This document shows, piece after piece, positions 1 through 9,738 of a stretch of DNA of 64,000 bases. The notes under the pieces are model-generated. The model saw only the letters and a program-made list of their open reading frames with translations. It was not told the origin of the DNA and made no database searches. The DNA lies in the NCBI GenBank assembly GCA_002914805.1, contig JXTB01000422.1, positions 139,822 through 203,821 of the forward strand, written 5' to 3'. The translations under genes and the position numbers were made by a program. How positions within the stretch are numbered: position 1 is the stretch's first letter; each line of letters begins with the position of its first letter. Origin of the DNA: Parasponia andersonii. Taxonomy: Eukaryota > Streptophyta > Magnoliopsida > Rosales > Cannabaceae.

Positions 1-2921
1 AGTACTAGCATCACCAGTGGGAAGCTGGATTGGTTTCCGGTTATCAATAAGTCCTGCAAGCCATCTCCTAAATATATCAAGCTGTATTGGCTCAATTTTC
101 CGGAATGGGTTTGGTTTGCATGGATCATTAACCTTGAACTTCTTGTTTGACGGATCGGTGTAGTCAATGAGTCTCTTAGATCATTGACCGACCCGTTTCT
201 TCCTCCCAAACTTAATTGTAGCCACCTCAGCAACTTCTAACTCTGTCACTCCCGGAGTTTGCTGCTCTTCAGGAGTGTGCTCTTTAGTGGGAGTACTTGT
301 GACAATATCTTCACCTGCCTGATACCCTTTAGGAAGGACATCCGACTGGGTGGCCTCAGATTCAGAACCAGTTGGCTGACGATGTGCTTTCATTTCTTCC
401 ATCATCTTCAACAACCTATCAAGTTTATCATTGAGAATCACCTGGTTCACCTTGAGTTCAGTCTGGTTTGCCTTCAACTCAGCGATGTCAGTCTTCAACT
501 CAAAATAGAACTTATGTGACTGAGGCACGTCAGTGGATGGTTCCTCCTCTACTTTGTTTCTGGTAGCGTGAAAGATGCCCGCCTCCTCTGCAGCTCGCTT
601 GGCTTCAGCCGCCTCCTTCTTGTTCTCCTCCTCCTCCTCACCATCAACTCCCTCTTCCTCCACTCCAGTACTGGCGAGGCTCTGCTGTGGATCGTGATAT
701 ATATGTTCATAGAATTGTTTCTCATACTCCCGTGGATTCAATACTGCCTTTGTGACAAGCTGCAAGATAGGTCAAAATAAAGTTCAATCAACTTATGAAT
801 TTATAAAATTAATTATATAGAATTAAATCAATTTTCCGGACTTACTTTCTTAATCTTGAATACATGAACACAATCCATCATTGATGGTGTTTTATTGCTT
901 GTCCATGACAGCAACCTTGGGAATTTGATGCCAAGGTTCTCACAAAATGCACCAGTAAGCTTGGGGATAGCCTCATAAGCCCAATACTGTAAGGCAATGC
1001 TAAACCCATACACTGTGTATTTAGCTTCCTTGTCCTTCTTATTGTTTTTCATCTTTTGAAGGTAGTTTTCCCTCTGATGCATCATGTCCTTATTCAAACT
1101 AGGGAACGTTCTCTCGTAAGATCGCCTTCCCCATGGATAATTAAAGAATTCCTCCTCATTCTCCACAATAGAGAGCATATCCATCATAATCTTCGTGTTT
1201 GACTCTTGTGCCATCAACAGCCCATCAACTAAGTAGCACAAACCCAACTTCTATACATCCTCCTTCTCCTCACAATTTAGAAATGCAGCTTCTAATTCAC
1301 CGGATCTCACATTAGCTGCATTATTAAGATATGTCTCCCTTAGCCTCATGCTACTAGACATAGATTTGTACTTCACAATGTCTAGATCTTTGGCACAGTT
1401 TAACGCCGTTATCAACGCAAACTCACCAAGTCCGAATCTCAAGTTGCTATCCCCAATGAAAAACTGCAACTCCGCTGGGTTTTGGGATTTCACCTTCCTC
1501 AACAGTAGTTGGTGTATAAGTACTCCTGATGCTTGCATTGGAGGAGCAAGAAAAAACTGCTTAAACGGACACTGCTTTACCCTCTCTAACAAATCATACT
1601 TCTCGAATCTCTCCTTAATCTTCGACATCACTGTTGTTCCTTTTATAGTGACCCTTCCAGGAAAGTGTTCTCCAAAAGGTACAAGGAGCTTTGACATTTG
1701 GTTCGGCATAAGAGGAACAAAGTAATTTAGTTAGGATTTTTATAAATTTAACATATATCAAAAGCATCTAAATTACGTCCAAATATAGTTGAAACGCATC
1801 GAAATAGGTCGAAAAGTGATCGAAATTTCGATCATTTTGATTTCGACGAGATTTTGATTGTCATCGAAAAATCTTACAGAAACTATCAAATGAGAACAAA
1901 TAGCAAGGAGTGGAAATTGTCCATGGAACAAATCATCGAAAAACAGAGCACGTCGAAATAGAATCGAAAATTAATCGAAAGCAGTCGAAAAAAGATTAAA
2001 GAAGAGAACAGGTCATCGAACTGTGATCGAAAAACAGTCGAACTAACATCGAAAATTTAGAGCAGCCTTATTTTCTATTTTAAATAAATTGTCATCGAAA
2101 ATGTATCGAAATACTGTAAAAAAACCTATTTCGAAGGGTATTGAAATTTCGACTCTGTAAATCGAAACATAGTCGAAATACCATCGAAAACACGTCGAAA
2201 TACCATCGAATATCATCGAACTGTCATCGAAAAACAGTCGAACTAACATCGAAAATTTAGATTTTCTTTTTTAAAATGTCATCGAAAATGTATCGAAATT
2301 TCAGCACTATTCATCGAAATAAAATCGAAACACAGTCGAAATACCATCGAAAATGTATCGAAATTTCGACTGTAAATCGAAATACAGTCGAAATACCATC
2401 GAATATCATCGAACTGTCATCAAAAATTTAGAGCAGCCTTATTTTCTATTTTAAAAGACAAATTAGCTTTAAATGTCATAGAAAATGTATCGAAATTGCA
2501 GCACTATTCATCCAAACCTCATCGAAATAAAATCGAAACACAGTCGAAATAACATCGAAAGTTTATTTTACCTATTTAATAAATAGAGAATACGGAGCAT
2601 ATTTAACCTAATTTCTCTTTTAAATATCATCGAAAACGTATCGAAAGTTCGACTCTGTAAATCAAAACCAAGTCGAAATACCATCGAAACTACGTCGAAA
2701 TACCATCGAAAACACGTCGAATTTCGCGTGATTTTTTGGTATTATTTTCAGCCATACTCATCGAAATATGATCGAAAATTTAGACCAGCTAATCGAAAAT
2801 GCATCGAAAAAATGTCGGAATGAAGTGAAAAATTTCTAAATCGTCTTCTACTAAAAATGCCCTAAATAAAAAAAAAAAAACCCTCAAATCAGATTTTGCT
2901 TACCTTCTTTTGGGGACTCAT
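1..2921 (-). pseudogene. DUF1985/Ulp1-type transposon gene with two premature stops
   Basis: The segment at 1709-846 encodes a DUF1985-like domain: the motif RFGLGEFALITALNC, then YPWGRRSYERT and YGFSIALQYWAYEAIP. An 86-bp intron (760-845, GTAAGT...TTGCAG) follows, then a Glu/Lys-rich coiled-coil linker and the start of the region before a C48 (Ulp1) peptidase, which runs off the window. A short leader exon at 2921-2904 (ATG plus five codons, then GTAAGC) fits the usual first exon, but I could not find its matching acceptor near 1710. In-frame stops at 1251-1253 (TAG) and 181-183 (TGA) interrupt a frame that is otherwise continuous on both sides. In intact family members the product would resemble a SUMO/ubiquitin-like protease of unknown target. 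This copy looks dead but only lightly decayed. Confidence 0.7.
1795..2830. repeat. Subterminal array of degenerate TCGAAA motifs
   Basis: About 1 kb holds several dozen copies of TCGAAA or ATCGAAA/GTCGAAA at irregular 8-20 bp spacing. They are grouped into larger blocks of roughly 170-190 bp. One block carries GAGCAGCCTTATTTTCTATT at about 2060 and again at about 2433. The array lies between the leader exon and the main coding block of the MULE gene. Arrays of short motifs next to transposon ends often serve as transposase binding sites; that role is inferred here. Confidence 0.7.
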
Positions 2922-3377
2922 TTTTCTCAACGTAATCCTAAACACTGAGACAGATTTACGATAGACGGCACGACGAGATTTCGTTTTCCTTGGTTAACGA
3001 CGCGATGGTTCTTGGCTCTTCAGAGAAGGAGACGAAAGAGAGAGTTGGAGAGAGAGAGAGAAATGAGGAGTTTAAGAGGGCAAGAGGCATATTTTCTCTT
3101 AGGTATTAGTAAGGGTATTTTCGTCCGTAAGCATATTTTTCAAATGTTTTTTAACTTGTGCATATGAGCCAAAATAAGGGTATTACGGAGCATATTTAAT
3201 CTAATTTCCCATTATAAAGAGCAGAAGTGACATTTCAGGTGGGTATATGCATATTTTTCATAATTTTATTGAGGGAAACATATGTGCCAAAATATGCCTC
3301 TTATAATGCATATTTAACCTAATTTCCCATTTTAATACAGATTTTTATCTATTTGTAATAAATATCATCCTGACGCA

Positions 3378-3450
3378 TCCGTTGTAGTCTAGATGGTTAG
3401 GATATTCGGCTCTCACCCGAAAGACCCGGGTTCAAGTCCCGGCAACGGAA
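3378..3450 (+). tRNA. trnE-CUC: tRNA-Glu (anticodon CTC)
   Basis: The 7-bp acceptor stem pairs TCCGTTG (3378-3384) with CAACGGA (3443-3449). The anticodon arm TTCGG-CTCTCAC-CCGAA shows anticodon CTC. The T arm is CCCGG-GTTCAAG-TCCCGG and contains the internal B box. The D arm carries TAGTCTAGATGGTTAGGA, the A box. The discriminator is A3450, and a T-run at 3455-3458 can terminate RNA polymerase III. No intron is present and CCA is not encoded, as expected for a nuclear plant gene. The D-loop and anticodon-stem bases differ slightly from the commonest plant form but all stems pair. Confidence 0.95.
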
Positions 3451-3543
3451 ACATCTTTTATCTATCTTTTCCGTTTTCTTTTTTATGTACCCCAAAACCG
3501 AGGGGCATTATCGTCATGTCACAGCAACTGGGTGCCGCCCGCA

Positions 3544-3552
3544 AAACCCTAG
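3544..3552 (+). promoter_or_regulatory. Telo-box (AAACCCTAG) upstream of RPL11
   Basis: AAACCCTAG lies about 95 bp upstream of the RPL11 start codon. This telo-box is typical of the transcription start region of plant ribosomal-protein and other translation genes, where it promotes expression in dividing cells. The position fits, but the transcription start itself is not visible. Confidence 0.6.
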
Positions 3553-3646
3553 CAAGATCTTCTTCGTCCCCACTATTTTGGTATTACTGCTCTCCCTGTG
3601 TTATAGGCCTCTGTTGCTCTGCTCTACATTTCTCAGAACAACACCA

Positions 3647-4667
<1,021 letters not shown>

Positions 4668-5244
4668 ACTAGATATTAGTCCTCTACAGCATTGGATAAC
4701 TTGTTCTACTTTTTGGTGATCTGTTACTTTCCCTTTCTGTGTTTTTGGATTATGTTTTTTTATTTAATATTATCATTTAGTCTTTAAGCAATCTACGGTT
4801 GTTTCATTTTATTTCGAAGCTTTGTATCTTGTTTTTAGATTTGCAAATTACACTGGCAGTGACCTTGTTGACCAGTTTACAGTCGATTATGCTCGAGTGA
4901 TAAATAGATGCTAAATTTTCACGTACCTTAACAGCTGTGTTTGTGACTTTAGAGGTTTTTTTTTACTTTCATTTTTAATGAACAAGCATTGCAATTGAGT
5001 ACAAATAATAATAAGCACAACAAGATAGGAAAAAGTGGTGAGTTAGGAGGATGGTAACAGTTAACTGGTTTTTGAATACAGAAGTTAGTTATAACTTATT
5101 CTGCTAGAAACCAGCAGATTCCAAGATATTCAAATGAAGTGAATGAAATGCGAGAAAAAGAGTGTAAGCCAAATGTTTGAAAGTCGCTGTTTCTTTGGGG
5201 TCCAGGACTAGAAAGTGTAATTCTTTCAGTAAAGTTTTACCAGT
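4668..5244. other. Tail-to-tail spacer between RPL11 and the Rho-N gene
   Basis: This 577-bp AT-rich segment contains the 3' untranslated regions of two converging genes. I see no coding block, RNA gene or repeat in it. Confidence 0.6.
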
Positions 5245-6723
5245 CTAGGACCCTAGCAAGCTTATGAGCTCGCTCTTCTTCATCCTTGAGTATCCTTTAA
5301 TTCCTCTAGATTTGGCTAATTCTTTCAATTCAGGAAGTTTCATCTCATCTACTCTTGGCAGATCTAACTCACTGCCATCTGCTTTTAACGAAGTTTCAGT
5401 TTCATTGTCCAGCTCAAGAAATTTCCCTCTTGGAGTTACTGGAGACAGAATCGGGGATCTCTTTACAAATTTTGATGGTGGCCGAGTTAACCTTGAGTTT
5501 GTAGCTGGTGGATCATCCTGTATTCCCTCCTCTTTCTTAGGCACACCTCTTCTCCTTCTCAATATCTTACTACCGTCCTCGTTTTTAGCTTTGCCTGCCA
5601 CAATTTGAAAATCAAAATAAGATTTGAGCTAGTAAAATTAATGAATTCATTGTTTCATTGAACTGAGTGGTAGCTGTAATGTGAGAATTTTCTAAAGAAA
5701 ACATTCTTGAACTTCTAGAGATGAGATAGAACGTGAGTATATCTTTCTGTGTGTCCCCACCTTGCTTCTTCCCCGATCCACTAAGAACTCGAAGAAGTGA
5801 TTCAGCAGACGAGGGGTTGTCTTCAGTGGCAGAAGCATTTGATGTGGTCTTGTTATGATTTGTGGACTCTTTATTTGAGATGGAAGATTGTATGCGTCTG
5901 AACAGGGCGATTATCTCTTCCTGGTTAGGTGAGCTTTGCTTTCGAGAAACAGGGGATTTGTTGATTTCTTCCTCGTTTGTTTCGCTTCCTGAGATTGAGT
6001 TTCTCCGTGGAGGTCGTCCTCTTCTGTTTCCATCTGATCCTATGCATGAAATGCCGAACCGGAGATCCTTTCGTTTAAAGGGCAAAGCAACATCTGCAAT
6101 CTCAGCCAAATTCAACAAGCTGCATAAAAATGACCCCTCAGTTTGTAGTTAACAAAGTTTAAGGGCCAGAAACAAGATAGCGCCAATTTCTTTGGGAGAA
6201 AAGGGAATGTTACTGCTTTAAACTCCAAAACAAGCTAATGTGAAAGGAAAATGACAGATTCAATATTGTCACGAAAAGCTAAAATTTATACTTAAATATG
6301 TATACAATTTAAATCCTTTCTGCAATCAATAGAAAGGTAACAAATACTATAATAATCTGACTGGAACATTGAGCCCTACACCTGATGTTTAACATACTAT
6401 AAGAACTTGCAAGCCGAAAATAAAAGGGCTTTGGACCCAAAATGCAAATTATGCAATGGGTAACGGATGCACGAGTGGAAAGCAGAAAATGCAGAATAAT
6501 CGTTCTTTGCTCAAAGCTAATAATAAGTTCCCCCTGATTCATTAGCAAATAAAATGTTCAAAGAGGGTGTTTCCTGGACATGGTAATGTAAGATTAGAGT
6601 TCAAGAAATCAAAAAATTACCTTTGAGACAGAAGATGGATTTTCCTAGCTTGGGCTGGTTAGTGAAAGAGGAGTTGAGAGTGGAAAAGCGGATAGAATGA
6701 GCTTGAGCAACAATTGCACCCAT
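5245..6723 (-). CDS. Rho-N (SAP-like) domain protein, probably chloroplast, three exons
   Basis: Exons 6723-6621, 6093-5761 and 5594-5245 join in frame to 261 residues. The N-terminus (MGAIVAQAHSIRFSTL...) is Ser/Arg-rich and acid-poor, like a plastid transit peptide. An AT-hook-like core RGRPP lies at about residues 59-63. A polar, low-complexity Ser/Asn/Glu middle follows. The C-terminal 40 residues form a Rho-N fold (LPRVDEMKLPELKELAK, then GYSRMKKSELISLL). Rho-N domains bind single-stranded nucleic acid; the plant relative RHON1 acts in plastid RNA processing and termination. This protein is much shorter than RHON1 and fits the small family member at Arabidopsis At4g18740 (from memory). 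An in-frame ATG at 6786 could extend it by 21 residues. I chose 6723 because the sequence after it looks more like a transit peptide. Confidence 0.82.
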
Positions 6724-6911
6724 ATTTTTCCTGAGAAGTTTCTCAAGTTGTGAGACAATTTTCCTATAAAAGCAGGACACAGTCACACAAGTGGATCAGA
6801 ATAACCCAACTCATCCTCCTTTCTCAACTTCACATATATGGCTCACAATTATTATCATTTTCCTCCTCAAATTTCCGGTCCACAACTTTGCAAGGTGCAT
6901 ACCACGCGCCG

Positions 6912-6948
<37 letters not shown>

Positions 6949-7101
6949 GCACACAACATTTAATACACGTGTTCATCATTTTACACTTACCCGGCTGGAC
7001 ACTGGACAGTCAAGACTTTGAGAGTTTAGGTTATAGAGCTAGTTCAACTTGAATGAAAAGCTTCCCGCGCTGCCCTTATTGTGTTGCAGGGATAGAGAGC
7101 C
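6724..7101. promoter_or_regulatory. Shared head-to-head upstream region of the Rho-N gene and DOT4
   Basis: The two start codons are 378 bp apart and face outward, so both promoters and 5' leaders must share this stretch or overlap neighbouring exons. It contains the TA/CA microsatellite at 6912-6955 and a TTGCAG just before the DOT4 start that could end a leader intron. No clear TATA box is seen for either gene apart from the TA repeat. Confidence 0.5.
6912..6955. repeat. Compound (TA)n(CA)n microsatellite
   Basis: About ten TA units run into about nine CA units, ending in a GCACACA variant. The tract sits in the bidirectional upstream region and is probably length-variable. Confidence 0.95.
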
Positions 7102-9738
7102 ATGTTAGTATTGGCTAAATCCTTACCAAAACCGTTCTCTGTCACACCCAATCACTATGATTATAAGAAAGAGTTCGCAAGAACCTCAACTGGTTCTTCT
7201 TTTCACTTGAAATCCTCACCGAGAACCCACTTGTTATCTCCAAATTCAGGCTGTTCCTTTGCCGTAGTGCGCGCCTCTGCTTCGGTTGCTAAACCGACCA
7301 GCCATGGAGTTATGGATTACAATGCAAAGATTTGCCATTTTTGCGAAGTGGGTAATTTGAAAAACGCCGTGGAATTGCTTTGCAGGTCCCCAAAATCGGA
7401 GCTCCAGTTGAAGACTTACTGCTCTGTTTTGGAGCTCTGCGCAGAAAGTAAATCAGTAGAAGATGGTAAGAGGGTTCACTCAGTAATTTGTGGGAATGGT
7501 GTACCAGTTGATGAGAATTTGGGTGCAAAACTTGTTTTTATGTATGTAAATTGTGGAGATTTAAGGGAAGGAAGACGGGTTTTCGATAAGATTCCGAGTG
7601 ACAGGGTCTTTCTTTGGAACCTTATGATAAATGAGTATGCAAAGGTTCGCAATTTTAAGGAGGGTGTCAGTTTGTTTAAGAAGATGCAACAGGTGGGTGT
7701 CCAGGCAAACTCTCACACATTGTCTTGTATCTTGAAGTGTTTCGCGGCCCTGAGAAATGTAAAAGAAGGCGAAAGGGTTCATGCTTTTCTCTGTAAAATG
7801 GGTTTTGGTTCTTACAACACGGTTATGAATTCTTTAATGGCCTTCTACTTCAAAAGTGGGAGAGTAGAAAGTGCACAGGAGGTGTTTGATGAATTGAGTG
7901 ACAGAGATGTTATATCGTGGAATTCTATGATAAGTGGGTACGCGGCTAATGGTCTGGGGGAGAAGGGAGTTGAAACTTTTATAGAGATGCTATGTTTGGG
8001 AGTTAAAACGGATTTGGCTACAACAGTTAACGTTCTAGTGGCTTGTGCAGATATCGGAAATTGTCTGTTGGGGAGAGCAGTTCATGGTTACGCAATAAAA
8101 GCTTGTTTTGATAGGGAAATCAGGTTTCGCAATACTTTACTGGACATGTATTCAAAATGTGGGGACTTAGCTGCAGCAGTTCTAGTTTTTGAAAGGATGG
8201 GCAAAAAGAGTGTGGTGTCATGGACTTCAATGATGGCAGGTTACGTACGAAAAGGTCTTTCTGACGAGGCAATCAAAACATTCTATGAAATGCAAACAAA
8301 TGGGATTAACCCAGATATCTTTACTGTCACTAGCATACTCCACGCCTGTGCTTGTAGCGGCTCACTCGAAAATGGCAATGTTGTTCACAATTACATAAGA
8401 GACAATGACATGGAATCAAATTTGTTTGTTTGTAATGCGCTAATGGATATGTATGCCAAATGTGGAAGCATGGAAGACGCTCACTTGGTTTTCTCTTGTA
8501 TGCCTGTTAAGGACATCGTCTCATGGAATACCATGATTGGCGGTTACTCCCAAAATTGTCTTCCGAACGATGCTCTCAAATTATTTTCTGAGATGCAACA
8601 GAATTCAAAACCCGACAGCATAACAGTGGCCTGTATTCTTCCGGCTTGTGCTAGCCTGGCAGCTCTAGACAGGGGCCGTGAGATCCATGGTCACATATTA
8701 AGAAATGGCTATTTCCAAGATCAAATTGTTGCCAATGCACTTGTTGACATGTATGCAAAGTCTGGGCTACTGGCCCTTGCGCAAATACTTTTTGATATGA
8801 TTCCTTCTAAGGACCTGATCTCATGGACAGTGATGATTGCTGGATATGGGATGCATGGATTTGGAACTGAAGCTATTGCTGCATTTAATGAAATGAGAGA
8901 TGCAGGAATTGAGCCTGATGAAGTTTCCTTCATTTCTATACTTCATGCCTGTAGTCATTCTGGATTACTTGATGAAGGATGGAGGTTCTTCAATATTATG
9001 AGAAATGAATGCAACATTGAGCCCAGGTTGGAGCACTATGCATGTATTGTGGATCTTCTTTCCCGAACTGGGAATTTATCAAAGGCTTACAAGTTTATCA
9101 GAATTATGCCAATCAAACCAGATGCCACAATCTGGGGTGCCTTGCTATGTGGGTGCAGGATCTACCACGATGTCAAACTAGCAGAGAAAGTTGCAGAACA
9201 TGTTTTTGAACTAGAGCCAGAGAACACAGGTTATTATGTTCTTCTAGCCAATATATATGCTGAGGCAGAAAAGTGGGAAGAAGTGAAAAAGTTGAGGGGG
9301 AGAATTGGTCGGAAAGGGTTAAAGAAGAATCCAGGTTGTAGTTGGATAGAGATTAAGGGCAAAGTTAATATCTTTGTCTCAGCAGATAGTTCACACCCAC
9401 TAGCAAAACAGATTGAGTCACTACTGAAGAGGTTAAGAGCGAAGATGCAGGAAGAAGGTTACTTTCCAAACTTGAAGTATGCTTTGATTAATGCAGATGA
9501 CATGGAGAAGGAGGTTGCTCTCTGTGGGCACAGTGAGAAGTTAGCCATGGCTTTTGGAATGCTGAGCTTACCACCTGGAAAAACAATACGGGTCACCAAA
9601 AATCTTCGAGTTTGTGGTGACTGTCATGAGACTGCCAAGTTTATTTCCAAAACATCCAGGAGGGAGATTATGTTGAGAGATTCTAATCGCTTTCACCATT
9701 TCAAAGATGGGCATTGTTCTTGCAGAGGTTTCTGGTAA
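7102..9738 (+). CDS. DOT4: PPR-DYW RNA editing factor, DOT4 orthologue
   Basis: This intronless 878-residue PLS-class pentatricopeptide protein is close to the length I recall for Arabidopsis DOT4 (At4g18750). The first 60-70 residues are Ser-rich and look like a plastid transit peptide. PPR repeats fill about 100-690 with repeated signatures such as NALMDMYAKCGSMEDA and DIVSWNTMIGGYSQN. E motifs and a DYW cytidine-deaminase domain follow. The zinc-binding and catalytic residues H810-S-E812 and C838-G-D-C841 are intact. The protein ends in C-R-G-F-W, not D-Y-W, as in my recollection of DOT4. DOT4 is reported to be needed for editing of plastid rpoC1 and for leaf development and vein patterning. 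I infer a plastid location. The ATG at 7102 is the first in-frame start and gives the targeting sequence. Confidence 0.92.
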   Translation: MLVLAKSLPKPFSVTPNHYDYKKEFARTSTGSSFHLKSSPRTHLLSPNSGCSFAVVRASASVAKPTSHGVMDYNAKICHFCEVGNLKNAVELLCRSPKSELQLKTYCSVLELCAESKSVEDGKRVHSVICGNGVPVDENLGAKLVFMYVNCGDLREGRRVFDKIPSDRVFLWNLMINEYAKVRNFKEGVSLFKKMQQVGVQANSHTLSCILKCFAALRNVKEGERVHAFLCKMGFGSYNTVMNSLMAFYFKSGRVESAQEVFDELSDRDVISWNSMISGYAANGLGEKGVETFIEMLCLGVKTDLATTVNVLVACADIGNCLLGRAVHGYAIKACFDREIRFRNTLLDMYSKCGDLAAAVLVFERMGKKSVVSWTSMMAGYVRKGLSDEAIKTFYEMQTNGINPDIFTVTSILHACACSGSLENGNVVHNYIRDNDMESNLFVCNALMDMYAKCGSMEDAHLVFSCMPVKDIVSWNTMIGGYSQNCLPNDALKLFSEMQQNSKPDSITVACILPACASLAALDRGREIHGHILRNGYFQDQIVANALVDMYAKSGLLALAQILFDMIPSKDLISWTVMIAGYGMHGFGTEAIAAFNEMRDAGIEPDEVSFISILHACSHSGLLDEGWRFFNIMRNECNIEPRLEHYACIVDLLSRTGNLSKAYKFIRIMPIKPDATIWGALLCGCRIYHDVKLAEKVAEHVFELEPENTGYYVLLANIYAEAEKWEEVKKLRGRIGRKGLKKNPGCSWIEIKGKVNIFVSADSSHPLAKQIESLLKRLRAKMQEEGYFPNLKYALINADDMEKEVALCGHSEKLAMAFGMLSLPPGKTIRVTKNLRVCGDCHETAKFISKTSRREIMLRDSNRFHHFKDGHCSCRGFW

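Larger units (their letters stand above)
1..3337 (-). mobile_element. Mutator-like element with captured Ulp1/DUF1985 gene, left end outside the window
   Basis: The unit contains a broken DUF1985-type gene read leftwards, a long non-coding zone of TCGAAA motifs, and an outer end at about 3330 with the motif CATATTTAACCTAATTTCCC. Plant MULEs that carry Ulp1-like protease genes (the Kaonashi or KI type) have this layout: a gene, long AT-rich subterminal sequence and long terminal repeats. The other terminus lies left of position 1, so neither the terminal inverted repeat nor the target duplication can be confirmed here. The assignment rests on the gene content and on the repeated terminal motif. 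The right edge is approximate and lies only about 45 bp from the tRNA gene. Confidence 0.6.

Noticed and set aside
1795..2830. Possible CRISPR-like or satellite array of TCGAAA words
   Set aside because: Spacing is irregular, the unit is only six to eight bases, spacers are not unique, and the context is a plant nuclear transposon.
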